NCBI GenBank assembly: GCA_029939535.1
Contig: JAOZST010000001.1
Location: forward strand, 1 to 64,000
Direction: 5' to 3'
Source: NBML01 sp029939535
Lineage (GTDB): Bacteria; Desulfobacterota; Desulfobacteria; Desulfobacterales; Desulfobacteraceae
Length of the DNA stretch: 64,000 nucleotides
Shown here: piece by piece, positions 52,935-61,572 of the stretch
Layout of the letters: each line of letters starts with the position of its first letter
How positions within the stretch are numbered: position 1 is the first letter of the stretch
Made by a program: the position numbers and the translations under genes
Notes under the pieces: model-generated
Told to the model about the DNA's origin: nothing
The model's database searches: none
The model's input: the letters and a program-made list of their open reading frames with translations, nothing else

Positions 52935-54368
52935 ATGTTTGACCTGAAACCTGAAATAAGGGTCATGACCCGGGAACAGATAAAAAAAGTTCATGAAGAT
53001 GCTCTTTTGATCCTTGAAAAAACCGGGGTGACTATTGATGATCAGGATGCCAGACATCTGTTAGAAAAAGCCCTTGGAAAGAACCATAAGGGTGATGGAT
53101 TCCATAAAGATAAGCAAATACATATACCCAGGGATCTTGTCCAGTGGGCAATCAAAGCAGCTCCATGTGAAATCAATATTTATGACCGCCTGGGCAGCCC
53201 ATGTTTTTCTCTGACCGGGAATGGAACCCAGGAAGCAGTTTTCGGGATCGGAGTAACCAATCTCCATTATCAGGACCCCTTTACCAATAAAATTAAGCCT
53301 TTTCACCGCCATCACATGGCAGAGGCCACAGGGCTGGGGCATCACCTTGGTAATTTTGATTTTATTTCAACCCCGGGTGTGATCCAGGATCTTCCACCTG
53401 AAACTGCGGATGTACATGGGGTCCTGGAAATGATGGCCAACACTACAAAACCCCTGGTCATGCTTATTTCCGACTGGGATTCCTTTACTCCAGCCCTGGA
53501 CCTTTGTGAGCATATCCATGGGGATTTATCTGATCGTCCTTTTATTATTCCCTATGTAAATCCCATTACCCCTTTGGTTTTAAATTCTGAAACCACAATG
53601 AAAATGGATGCAGCCATTAACAGAGGTCTGCCCTTTATTTTTTCCAACTATGGAATGTCCGGAGCCACCTGTCCAATCACCCCGGCTGGAACCCTGGCCC
53701 TGCTAACGGCAGAACTGCTGGCAGGACTGGTATACAGCCAGCTTGTAAAAGAGGGCACCCCTATAATTCTGGGAAGTCTTCCTGCTGCCTTTGACATGAA
53801 GAATGCCGGCAGTTTTTATTCCCCCAATACTTTGCTGCTGAATCTGGCCTGTGCAGAAATGATGACATCTTACAAAATTCCCCACTGCGGGACTTCCGGC
53901 TCAGGAAACGGCTGGGGTGCGGATCTTCTCGCCGGCACAACCCTTTGCATTAACCACTTTACAAGCTGCCTGGGCAGGGCCGGCATGATTCCCTTTGTTG
54001 GGGGCAGTTTTGATTCCCTTGTTTTTTCTCCTGAACTTGTGGTCTATGCCGATGATTTGATTTTTCAGTCAAGGAATTTTGTGTCAGGTTTCTCCCTGGA
54101 TGATGAAAACACAGGGCTTTCAGATATATCCAAAGTGGGACCTGGGGGAAATTTTTTCATGTCAGATCTGACAGCAAAAAATTTCAGAGATTCCCAGTTT
54201 TCAAGCTCTATCTGGCCTTTTCTGAGCCTTGATAAATGGAGGGCCCAGGGCGAACCAGAGGCGGATAAAATTTTAAAGAACAAAACCTGTGAACTCCTTA
54301 ACAACCCAACAACTCCGGAAGATCATGGGGAAATCCTGGCAAGGGGAGAATCTTTTCTCTCCCGTTAA
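52935..54368 (+). CDS. MttB-superfamily methyltransferase lacking pyrrolysine
   Basis: 477 residues from ATG 52935, which follows AAAGGA; a GTG at 52899 would add 12 residues. It resembles the Pyl MttB throughout: both begin with the EIHYGTLEVL/KVHEDALLIL helix, then GIGVTN-type segments, the CPITPAGTLALL region and PGGNFFMS near the end. At the pyrrolysine site it reads HCGTSGSGNGWGADLL, with no stop. Non-Pyl family members demethylate glycine betaine (MtgB), proline betaine (MtpB) or carnitine (MtcB) onto a corrinoid protein. Which one applies here is unknown. Its place after the importer suggests that it acts on the imported compound. Confidence 0.88.
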   Translation: MFDLKPEIRVMTREQIKKVHEDALLILEKTGVTIDDQDARHLLEKALGKNHKGDGFHKDKQIHIPRDLVQWAIKAAPCEINIYDRLGSPCFSLTGNGTQEAVFGIGVTNLHYQDPFTNKIKPFHRHHMAEATGLGHHLGNFDFISTPGVIQDLPPETADVHGVLEMMANTTKPLVMLISDWDSFTPALDLCEHIHGDLSDRPFIIPYVNPITPLVLNSETTMKMDAAINRGLPFIFSNYGMSGATCPITPAGTLALLTAELLAGLVYSQLVKEGTPIILGSLPAAFDMKNAGSFYSPNTLLLNLACAEMMTSYKIPHCGTSGSGNGWGADLLAGTTLCINHFTSCLGRAGMIPFVGGSFDSLVFSPELVVYADDLIFQSRNFVSGFSLDDENTGLSDISKVGPGGNFFMSDLTAKNFRDSQFSSSIWPFLSLDKWRAQGEPEADKILKNKTCELLNNPTTPEDHGEILARGESFLSR

Positions 54369-54409
54369 TAAAACAGGGGCGAAAAAAGCCTGGAAAGAAA
54401 AGGATTGAT

Positions 54410-55300
54410 ATGGATTTATGGCAGCTTCATGTTTTTGTTTCTGTCGTTGAAAATAAGAGCTTTTCAAAGGCATCGTCATCCATTAACCTTTCCCAGCCCA
54501 CAGTGAGCCTTCACGTCAAAGAACTTGAAGATTATTTTCACTGCCGCCTTTTGGACAGGCTTGGGAAAACCACTGAACCTACAAAAGCCGGTGAAATCCT
54601 TTATCAGTATTCCAAACAGCTCCTGACCCTCAGGGACAAGGCTGAATCAGATCTGCATGATTTTTTGGGAAGAACCAGGGGAACGCTTTTTATCGGCGGC
54701 AGCACCATTCCTTCCGGATATATCCTGCCCGGACTAATGGGGCCTTTTTTGGAAAAATTTCCCGGAGTTTCCATGGAATTGACAGCCGGGGATACCCTTG
54801 AGGTTATCAGGAAAATCAAAAAAGGAAAAATAGAAATCGGCATTGTGGGCGCTAAAATTGATGACCCAGGGATAACACAGGAAAAATTGATTTCCGATGA
54901 AATGAAACTCATCGTTCCCCCAGACCATAAATGGGCCCAAAGAACTTTTGTTGATGTCTCAAAGCTTTTTAAAGAAAAAGTGATTGCAAGGGAAAAAGGA
55001 TCAGGAACCTGGCAGTCCATTTGTAAAAGCCTGGAAGCAGCCGGGTTCCATTCAAACAATTTGAACATTTGTGTGACCATGGGCAACACGGTCTCTGTCA
55101 TTCAAGGGATTTTGCACCATGTGGGGATATCCATCCTTTCAACCATAGCTGTCCGGGATGATATCAATAAAGGGAGATTAATAGAATTGTCCGTAAGGGG
55201 TCTAAACCTTGACCGCTATTTTTATCTGACCCTGTCCAAAAAAAGGGCACGGTCCCCCATCTGCAATAAATTTATCGAATTCGCAAGACATACCCTATAG
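54410..55300 (+). CDS. LysR-family transcriptional regulator
   Basis: 296 residues, standard length. The HTH covers residues 5-60: LHVFVSVVENKSFSKASS, INLSQPTVSLHVKELE and LLDRLGKTTEPTKAG. The C-terminal effector domain has the typical GTLFIGGSTIPSGYILPGL start. It lies between the methyltransferase (42 bases upstream) and the Pst-like operon (202 bases downstream), same strand, so it could regulate either. Effector unknown. TAG stop. Confidence 0.9.
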   Translation: MDLWQLHVFVSVVENKSFSKASSSINLSQPTVSLHVKELEDYFHCRLLDRLGKTTEPTKAGEILYQYSKQLLTLRDKAESDLHDFLGRTRGTLFIGGSTIPSGYILPGLMGPFLEKFPGVSMELTAGDTLEVIRKIKKGKIEIGIVGAKIDDPGITQEKLISDEMKLIVPPDHKWAQRTFVDVSKLFKEKVIAREKGSGTWQSICKSLEAAGFHSNNLNICVTMGNTVSVIQGILHHVGISILSTIAVRDDINKGRLIELSVRGLNLDRYFYLTLSKKRARSPICNKFIEFARHTL

Positions 55301-55502
55301 AAATATCCAATACTTTTTGGGATTTAAATCAGAACAATCAATTTGATTTATCCCCTCTGCCTGTTTTATTACCCCAGCAAAATGATTCGACATTTTAAAC
55401 ATCATCTTTGGTGTAAAAACCAATACTGGAAATATAAACGGCCATATAAAATGTACAATCCAGGATGAAATAAAGCAGAGACAGCTTACAAGGAGAAAAA
55501 AA

Positions 55503-56336
55503 TTGAAAAAGATTACCGTAACAAAATGGGTTATTTTGATTGCAATATTTATGATAACAGCAGTGATTTGTTCTGCTTCAGAGCTTGATTCTTTTACAGG
55601 GGAAAAAGGTGTGCTGAGGATTTCAGGGGGTACTGCCCACATACCCGTGATGAAGGAAGCAGCCAGGAGAATCATGATCTTTAACCCGGACATCCAGATT
55701 ACCATTGCAGGAGGCGGATCTGGTGCCGGGATCAAGCAGGTTGGGGAAGGACTGGTAAACATTGGGAATTCAGGCAGGCAGGCTACAGAATCGGAAGTCA
55801 GCAGATATGGCCTTGTCATGTATAAATGGGCCATTGATGGAGTTGCTGCCGTTGTGAATCCTGGAAACCCTGTAAAGAAGCTGTCCGGGAAACAGCTCCA
55901 GGACATATTTGCAGGAACTATTTTAAACTGGAAAGCCCTTGGAGGGGAAGACAGGGGGATCAATATCTATACCCGGGATGAATCCAGCGGAACCCGTGCT
56001 GTGTTCTGGAAAAAAGCCTTGAATAAGGGAATTATTTCCGGTAAAGCGAATTTTATCGTTTCCAACGGTGCCATGAAATCAGCGATTACCAATGATCCAT
56101 ATGCCATTGGATATGTTTCGGTGGGGTATATTGACAAGACCGTGTGCCCGGTTCGAGTGGATAATGTGGCTCCTGATCTGGATACGGTTAAAAATGGAGA
56201 ATACAAGGTTGCAAGGGGGCTATACAGCAATACCAGGGGGGATGCCTCAGGCCTGGCGAAAAAATTCATTGATTACCTTTTAAGTCCTGCCGGTCAGGGG
56301 ATTGCAGCTGAAAAAGGGTTTATCCCGGTCGACTGA
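55503..56336 (+). CDS. Phosphate-type ABC transporter substrate-binding protein (PstS family)
   Basis: 277 residues from TTG 55503, which has AAGGAG at ideal spacing. Signal peptide about residues 1-24 ending ICSA. PstS landmarks are LRISGGTAHIPVM, GGGSGAGIKQVGEGLVNIGNSGR, FAGTILNWKALGG and TRDESSGTRAVFW. These include the SGT anion-binding residues. It belongs to a pstSCAB-like operon with tightly overlapping genes and no phoU. Phosphate is the likely ligand, but tungstate/molybdate-like anions cannot be excluded from sequence alone. Confidence 0.85.
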   Translation: MKKITVTKWVILIAIFMITAVICSASELDSFTGEKGVLRISGGTAHIPVMKEAARRIMIFNPDIQITIAGGGSGAGIKQVGEGLVNIGNSGRQATESEVSRYGLVMYKWAIDGVAAVVNPGNPVKKLSGKQLQDIFAGTILNWKALGGEDRGINIYTRDESSGTRAVFWKKALNKGIISGKANFIVSNGAMKSAITNDPYAIGYVSVGYIDKTVCPVRVDNVAPDLDTVKNGEYKVARGLYSNTRGDASGLAKKFIDYLLSPAGQGIAAEKGFIPVD

Positions 56337-57184
56337 TGCAGCACAGGGAGCATATCGCAGGAATTATTTTTTGGGGTGCCACGGCTTTAAGTGCCGGGGT
56401 CACCTTGGCTGTTTTGGGTTTTATGGTGATTTTGAGCCTGCCAATCATAAAAAATGATATGATTCTGGAAGTCCTGACGGGTCCATGGTCTCCTGACCAC
56501 GGGCTTTTCGGTATACTGCCCATGATTGTGGGAACCCTTTGCATCGCCCTTTTGAGTCTGGTTGTCAGCTTCCCTGTAAGCCTTGGCTGTTCCATTTTTA
56601 TTGAAATCATCCGCCCGGACAAACCCGGCAGATTTTTGAAAAAATTTGTCAAGCTCATGACCGCTGTCCCTACTGTTATTTACGGGTTTGTCGGGGTTTT
56701 TTTACTGGTTCCCCAAGTGAGAGGATTTGTTTCCCATGGCTCTGGCATGTGTATTCTGTCGGCTTCTCTTATGCTGGGACTTGTAATCTCCCCCACAATG
56801 ATTCTGTTCTTTTCCCAAAGTTTTGCCAGGGTTCCCAAAACCTATCTGAATGCAGTGGATGCCCTGGGAGGAACCCAATTTCAAAAATTGATCTACCTTC
56901 TATTACCCCAGGCCTGGCCGGGAATTTTGACCGGTATTATATTGGCATTTGGAAGAGCTATGGGAGACACCCTCATCGCTCTCATGATCAGCGGTAACTC
57001 AGTTGTGCTGCCGACATCCCCATTGGATTCTGCCAGGACTTTGACAGCCCATATTGCCATGATTATTGCGGCTGATTTTGACAGCATTGAATTTAAAACC
57101 ATATTTGTGTGCGGTGGTATCCTGTATTTAATGACAAGCTTTGGCATTTTTCTGGCAAGGTTTTCAGCCGGGAAACAAAACTGA
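56336..57184 (+). CDS. Phosphate-type ABC transporter permease (PstC family)
   Basis: 282 residues with about six membrane helices. Landmarks are GPWSPDHGLFGILPMIVGTL, TAVPTVIYGFVGVFLL and the EAA-type segment NAVDALGGTQFQKLIYLLLPQAWPG (in part). The ATG overlaps the pstS stop by one base (TGATG), so translation is coupled. It forms the membrane channel with the next gene product. Confidence 0.87.
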   Translation: MQHREHIAGIIFWGATALSAGVTLAVLGFMVILSLPIIKNDMILEVLTGPWSPDHGLFGILPMIVGTLCIALLSLVVSFPVSLGCSIFIEIIRPDKPGRFLKKFVKLMTAVPTVIYGFVGVFLLVPQVRGFVSHGSGMCILSASLMLGLVISPTMILFFSQSFARVPKTYLNAVDALGGTQFQKLIYLLLPQAWPGILTGIILAFGRAMGDTLIALMISGNSVVLPTSPLDSARTLTAHIAMIIAADFDSIEFKTIFVCGGILYLMTSFGIFLARFSAGKQN

Positions 57185-58068
57185 TGGGAAAAAATGTCTG
57201 GGATATGCTGCTGGGTTTTTTTGCATGGTGTTGCGCTATTTTGCTTGTGGGAAGCATGATTTTGATTATCGGATTTTTAATTTTAAAAGGGTACAAGGCC
57301 ATCAGCCTGGAACTGATCTTTGCCAATACCAGCCCCCTGGAGGCCCTGCTATTTAAACAGCAGGTCTTTGGCGGCCTTTTCCCGGCCATGGTCGGAACCT
57401 TTTTTCTTATTTTGCTCTCCATTGGTTTTGCCCTTCCTTTGGGCCTTGCTTCGGGAATTTTTCTGGCTGAATATGCACCAGACTCAATAAAAAAAATCTT
57501 TAGTCTGTGCTTTGATATCCTTGCCGGGGTACCCTCTATTGTTATTGGACTTTTCGGGTTTTCCATCACTGTTTTGCTGCATCACTCCTTTAACAGCCAA
57601 ATATTCCCCTGCCTGTTGATTTCCGCCCTGTCACTGGCCTTTCTAGTGCTGCCTTATATCATTAAAACTACCCAGGTTGCCCTTGAAAGCCTTCCCCTGC
57701 TTCTTAGGCTGACAGCCCCCAGCCTGGGCGCAACAAAACTTGAAAATATTTTTCTGGTTCTTCTTCCGGCTTCAATCTCTGACATTACCAGTGGCATTGT
57801 CCTTGCCATTGGCAGGTGTGCTGAGGATACAGCGGTTATCATGCTGACAGGGGTTGTCGCTGTAGCAGGCATTCCAAAATCAATTTTTTCAGGTTTTGAA
57901 GCCCTGCCTTTTTATATTTATTATATTGCTTCAGAGTATTCTGATCAATTTGAACTTATGAAAGGGTATGGTGCAGCCATAATTTTATTACTGATTTGTG
58001 CCGTGCTTTTTGGTATATCCCATTGGGTTAAGGAATGGCTGACAGCAAAGACAAGGTTCAGTTACTGA
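57184..58068 (+). CDS. Phosphate-type ABC transporter permease (PstA family)
   Basis: 294 residues from ATG 57184, again a TGATG overlap with the gene before; a longer frame from 57109 would intrude 76 bases into pstC and is not needed. Six membrane helices; landmarks are FGGLFPAMVGTFFLI, GLASGIFLAEYAPDS, FDILAGVPSIVIGLFGF and the EAA-type LTAPSLGATKLENIFLVLLP. It pairs with the PstC-like subunit. Confidence 0.87.
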   Translation: MGKNVWDMLLGFFAWCCAILLVGSMILIIGFLILKGYKAISLELIFANTSPLEALLFKQQVFGGLFPAMVGTFFLILLSIGFALPLGLASGIFLAEYAPDSIKKIFSLCFDILAGVPSIVIGLFGFSITVLLHHSFNSQIFPCLLISALSLAFLVLPYIIKTTQVALESLPLLLRLTAPSLGATKLENIFLVLLPASISDITSGIVLAIGRCAEDTAVIMLTGVVAVAGIPKSIFSGFEALPFYIYYIASEYSDQFELMKGYGAAIILLLICAVLFGISHWVKEWLTAKTRFSY

Positions 58069-58074
58069 TTGATA

Positions 58075-58779
58075 ATGGGAAAAAAACAGATAAAAATTCA
58101 AATTAAAAAACTGGGATTTTATTATAAAAATCAACAAATTTTTGAAAATATCTGTATTGAATTTGAAAAAAAATCCATCACCTCCATTTCAGGACCGTCG
58201 GGCCAGGGGAAATCATCCTTTCTCATGGCTCTGAACCGTCTGTGGGAAAGCATTGAAGATGCCAAAGTCAAAGGCACCATTCTCATGGATTTTGGTAACG
58301 GTTTTGAAGATATCTACCATAAGAATTATTCCGTAACAGAGCTTCGGCAAAGGGTGGGGATGGTGTTCCAGGTTCCCAATCCCCTGCCCATGAGTATTTA
58401 TAAAAATATTGAGTTCCCTTTAAAATTGAGGGGAGAAAAAAATAAAACCATAATCGCAGAAAAAGTTGAGCAGGCCCTTACAGAATCTTTCCTCTGGGAT
58501 GAGGTAAAAGATAGGCTTTCCTCAGATGCCGGCCTTCTTTCCGGGGGACAGCAGCAGCGGCTTTGCATTGCAAGGGCTCTGGTTCTCGAACCCCAGGTTC
58601 TGCTCTTAGATGAACCTACTTCCTCCCTGGATGAAACATCTGCCCGGGTGATCGAAGACCTGCTCGTACAATTGAAAAAAAAATGTACCATCATCCTGGT
58701 ATCCCACCATATAGACCAGGTAGATCGTATTGCTGACAATAAACTGGTATTATCCGACCGAAGATTGGAACAAAAATAA
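58075..58779 (+). CDS. Phosphate-type ABC transporter ATP-binding protein (PstB family)
   Basis: 234 residues. Walker A is GPSGQGKSSFLMALNRL, the Q-loop is VFQVPNPLPMSIYKNI, the signature is [16 protein letters not shown], Walker B is VLLLDEPTSSLD, and the H-loop is VSHHIDQ. The NPLPMSIY segment is characteristic of PstB. ATG 58075 is chosen; a TTG at 58069 directly after the pstA stop is also possible. No phoU follows; a small HAD protein gene comes next instead. Confidence 0.88.
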   Translation: MGKKQIKIQIKKLGFYYKNQQIFENICIEFEKKSITSISGPSGQGKSSFLMALNRLWESIEDAKVKGTILMDFGNGFEDIYHKNYSVTELRQRVGMVFQVPNPLPMSIYKNIEFPLKLRGEKNKTIIAEKVEQALTESFLWDEVKDRLSSDAGLLSGGQQQRLCIARALVLEPQVLLLDEPTSSLDETSARVIEDLLVQLKKKCTIILVSHHIDQVDRIADNKLVLSDRRLEQK

Positions 58780-58812
58780 AAAAATGATCATCAAGGGTAA
58801 AAGGAGAAAATT

Positions 58813-59283
58813 ATGATTCCTATGAACATACCGGGATTCGGAAAAATTAATATCAAACATGTGGTTTTGGATTATAATGGGACCATTGCCCTTGACGGGA
58901 AATTGATCAAAGGTGTGAAAGAGGGAATAAAGAAGTATTCCAGACAGGTTAAATTTCATGTAATTACGGCAGACACCTTTGGATTTGTAGAAAAGGAACT
59001 CCAGAATATAGATGCTGTCTTGACAATTATCCCCAAAGAGAACCAGGCACAAAGGAAACGTGACTATATCCGAAATCTTGGAGCAGACCAGACCCTTTGT
59101 GCCGGAAATGGTTCCAATGACAGGATGATGCTCAAAGAGGCCGGAATCGGCATTGCCGTATCCGGGAAGGAGGGCCTTACCACATCCTCCCTTGGGGCTG
59201 CAGATCTTCTGGTTACAGATGTCCTGGATATTTTTGGCTTTTTTCAAACACCGGAACGTCTTATTGCATGTTTGAGGACGTGA
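58813..59283 (+). CDS. Small HAD-fold protein of the soluble P-type ATPase-like type
   Basis: 156 residues. HAD motif I reads LDYNGTIALDG, with asparagine at the second catalytic position (DxN in place of DxD); this is seen in the P-type-ATPase-like soluble group, where the usual aspartate-lysine-threonine core is DxxGT. GNGSNDRMMLKEAGIGIAVSG supplies the C-terminal metal-binding motif. There is no cap or membrane domain. Phosphatase activity is possible but not proven. It lies 33 bases after the PstB-like gene with AAGGAG before the ATG, so it probably belongs to that operon. Confidence 0.75.
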   Translation: MIPMNIPGFGKINIKHVVLDYNGTIALDGKLIKGVKEGIKKYSRQVKFHVITADTFGFVEKELQNIDAVLTIIPKENQAQRKRDYIRNLGADQTLCAGNGSNDRMMLKEAGIGIAVSGKEGLTTSSLGAADLLVTDVLDIFGFFQTPERLIACLRT

Positions 59284-59332
59284 ATTGAAGCACCTTCCAA
59301 TTTTGCTTCCTATGGATTTTTTTTATTGGCAA

Positions 59333-60082
59333 TTAATTTTTTGGGGCTGTTTTTCTCCGCTGGTCTTCGGTCCAGTCAATGCGGCTCATGAGTCCCTGGA
59401 TGATCCTGACATCCCTGGAAGACAGGCCAGCACTGCCAAAGAGCCTTCTGAATGTTCTTAATAAATGGTCCGGGTTCTGGCTGTCCAGAAAATCAATATC
59501 CAGAAGGGTTTGGCGCATGTGGGCAAACATGTGCTGGATCTCATTTCCCGGGGCTGGTTTTTCAGGTACTGGGTCGTAAAATTTTTCCCCTGCATCTGAT
59601 TTCAGGGAAATCTCATAGAGCAGGACAGTAAGGGAATGGCTCAGGTTCATGGATGGATAGTCATCATGGGTGGGTATGGTTATAAAGTGCTGGCAAAGCT
59701 CCAGGTCTTTTGTGGAAAGTCCTGAATCCTCAGTTCCCATTACCAGGGCTGCCTTGGTCTGGTCATCCATTTCATTTGTCCGTTCCCCGGCCGTGGAAGG
59801 AGTTAAAAAGTTTTTCCGGTATTTCCCAAATCTCCTGGTGGTGCCAAAGGCTGTATGGATGTCATGCAGGGCTGAAGCCAGGTCGTCGAAGAGTTCAGCC
59901 TTTTCAAGGATCTTAAAAGCTCCCATGGCCATTTTTTTTGCGTCAAGGGATAAGTACTCTCTGCAGGGGTTTACCAGGCGAAGACTGGAAAAACCAAAGT
60001 TCATCATGGATCGGCAGATTGAACCGATATTAATGGGGCCCTGGGGTTCAACCAGGATAATGGATAGGTTTTCAGGTTTCAT
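59333..60082 (-). CDS. tRNA/rRNA 2'-O-methyltransferase, TrmJ-like (SpoU family)
   Basis: 249 residues. SPOUT knot motifs: ILVEPQGPINIGSICRSMMNFGF at the start, LVMGTEDSGLSTKDLELC and IPTHDDYPSMNLSHSLTVLLYE (motif landmarks NIGSICRSM, GTEDSGLS and SMNLSHS). TrmJ methylates nucleotide 32 of tRNA using SAM. The C-terminal extension of about 80 residues is helical, like that of TrmJ. It is followed on the same strand by the 3' end of the window's plus-strand HAD gene, convergent. dtd and others lie upstream. Confidence 0.88.
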   Translation of the reverse strand: MKPENLSIILVEPQGPINIGSICRSMMNFGFSSLRLVNPCREYLSLDAKKMAMGAFKILEKAELFDDLASALHDIHTAFGTTRRFGKYRKNFLTPSTAGERTNEMDDQTKAALVMGTEDSGLSTKDLELCQHFITIPTHDDYPSMNLSHSLTVLLYEISLKSDAGEKFYDPVPEKPAPGNEIQHMFAHMRQTLLDIDFLDSQNPDHLLRTFRRLFGSAGLSSRDVRIIQGLMSRIDWTEDQRRKTAPKN

Positions 60083-60135
60083 TTTTAGTCCACAATTTTA
60101 AATTCATATAAAAAGGTCAATATCCAGGGAGCTTA

Positions 60136-60582
60136 TCAGGATTCCCTGGTGTCCAGTGCCAGGGTAACCGGGCCATGATTAATCAGGGAGACCTCCATGA
60201 GAGCCTGGAATTTTCCTGATTTTGTGATCACTTCCAAATCCATTGCCCGGGCAATGAAATATTCATACAATGCATTAGCCCTGTCCGGTGCAGCCGCCTT
60301 TGTAAAGGAGGGACGACGTCCTTTTCTACAGTCTCCCAGGAGGGTGAACTGGGAGACCACCAGAAGTTCCCCTTTTACATCTTTCAGGGAAAGGTTCATC
60401 TTAGCCTGGCTGTCTTCAAAAATCCTTAAATGAATGATTTTATCCACCAGAAAATCAGCATCTTTTTCAATATCCCCTTCCTGGACACCTAAAAGTACCA
60501 TAATGCCGTTTCCTATGGAGGAGATGATATTGTTATTAACTGTTACATGGGCATTTTTAACCCTCTGGACAATGGCTTTCAT
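60136..60582 (-). CDS. dtd: D-aminoacyl-tRNA deacylase
   Basis: 148 residues, typical DTD. The N-terminus is MKAIVQRVKNAHVTV, the catalytic pocket includes VVSQFTLLGDCRKGRRPSF, and the Gly-cisPro motif is NHGPVTLALDT at the C-terminus. It frees tRNA from D-amino acids and glycine mischarged on tRNA-Ala. It lies 53 bases upstream of trmJ on the same strand. Confidence 0.96.
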   Translation of the reverse strand: MKAIVQRVKNAHVTVNNNIISSIGNGIMVLLGVQEGDIEKDADFLVDKIIHLRIFEDSQAKMNLSLKDVKGELLVVSQFTLLGDCRKGRRPSFTKAAAPDRANALYEYFIARAMDLEVITKSGKFQALMEVSLINHGPVTLALDTRES

Positions 60583-60677
60583 TTACTATCCTTAATTCGT
60601 ATTATCAGGCCCTGATTGTAAACCTGAATCGGTAAATTTTATTTAAAAGTACCATAATTTAAACCCTGATCGTTCGA

Positions 60678-61532
60678 CTAAACAAAAGGTAAAAGTTTTG
60701 GAACAGGCCAATGGGTATTAAATCCTAGCTCTTCCAGGATCTGTATTGCCTTTTGTATATGAGTGCCTGCTTGGGTACTGCCATGGGAATCATCTCCGGG
60801 CACCACAGGGATATTAAGTTTTTTTACTGTTTTAAGAAGTGGTTGGGTAATATATGGTTCTTTTTCCCCCCTGGCCAGGGGCCTCAGGTTAAAATCCATG
60901 ACCATGCCCAGGTTTTTGATCAATAATAGGTTCCGCTGGATTTTTCCAAGGATTTTCCGGTTAAAAAGACGTTTTTCATAGTCTTCATCATGGATACGGA
61001 TCAGGTCAAAATGACCCACTACAAAGGGGCGCAATGTTTTTATCATGTCATATTGAAGGTCAAAATATTGCAGATAAAGTTTTTCAAGGGAACCGCATTT
61101 CTGTATGGCCTTTTCATATTCTTTTCTGGAATAGTCAAAACAGATATCATTCACATGGTGGACTGAACCAACTATATAATCCGGTTTAAATTTTTTAATC
61201 AAATTTTTTACATGGGGGATATACCCGGAACAGGTTTCTGTTTCCATGCCCATATAAATAATAATATCTTTCTGGTAAAGGGCTTTTAACCTTTTCAGTT
61301 CTTTAAAATAAAGGGTAAATCGCTGGAAAAGATCCTGGGCAGTGAGTCCAAGTTTAATCTCATCGGGATAGAGAAATTTGTCATCCACAGGCGGTATGTG
61401 TTCTGTGATGCCCGCAGTCCGGAATCCCTTTTCAATATACGCTTGAATAATATCTTCCAAGGTATCTCTGGCATGGCAGCAAAACTGGCCTGAATGTCCT
61501 CCATGGAGGGATATTAATGAGGCTGTTTCCAT
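60678..61532 (-). CDS. PHP-domain phosphatase (histidinol-phosphatase HisK type)
   Basis: 284 residues. Metal-binding histidines are in SLHGGHSGQFCCHA at the N-terminus, TEHIPP, MGMETET, GSVHHVND and VVGHFDLIR, with PGDDSHGS near the C-terminus, the pattern of PHP phosphoesterases of the HisK family. The family dephosphorylates histidinol phosphate in histidine synthesis. No other his gene is near, so the assignment to histidine synthesis rests on family only. Other PHP phosphatases are the alternative. Confidence 0.85.
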   Translation of the reverse strand: METASLISLHGGHSGQFCCHARDTLEDIIQAYIEKGFRTAGITEHIPPVDDKFLYPDEIKLGLTAQDLFQRFTLYFKELKRLKALYQKDIIIYMGMETETCSGYIPHVKNLIKKFKPDYIVGSVHHVNDICFDYSRKEYEKAIQKCGSLEKLYLQYFDLQYDMIKTLRPFVVGHFDLIRIHDEDYEKRLFNRKILGKIQRNLLLIKNLGMVMDFNLRPLARGEKEPYITQPLLKTVKKLNIPVVPGDDSHGSTQAGTHIQKAIQILEELGFNTHWPVPKLLPFV

Positions 61533-61572
61533 GACCGATATTTACCATTAACTCCAGGAAAAAATCAAGGGA

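Noticed and set aside
55301..55502. Pho box upstream of the PstS-like gene
   Set aside because: No direct repeats like the CTGTCAT pattern were found in this stretch.
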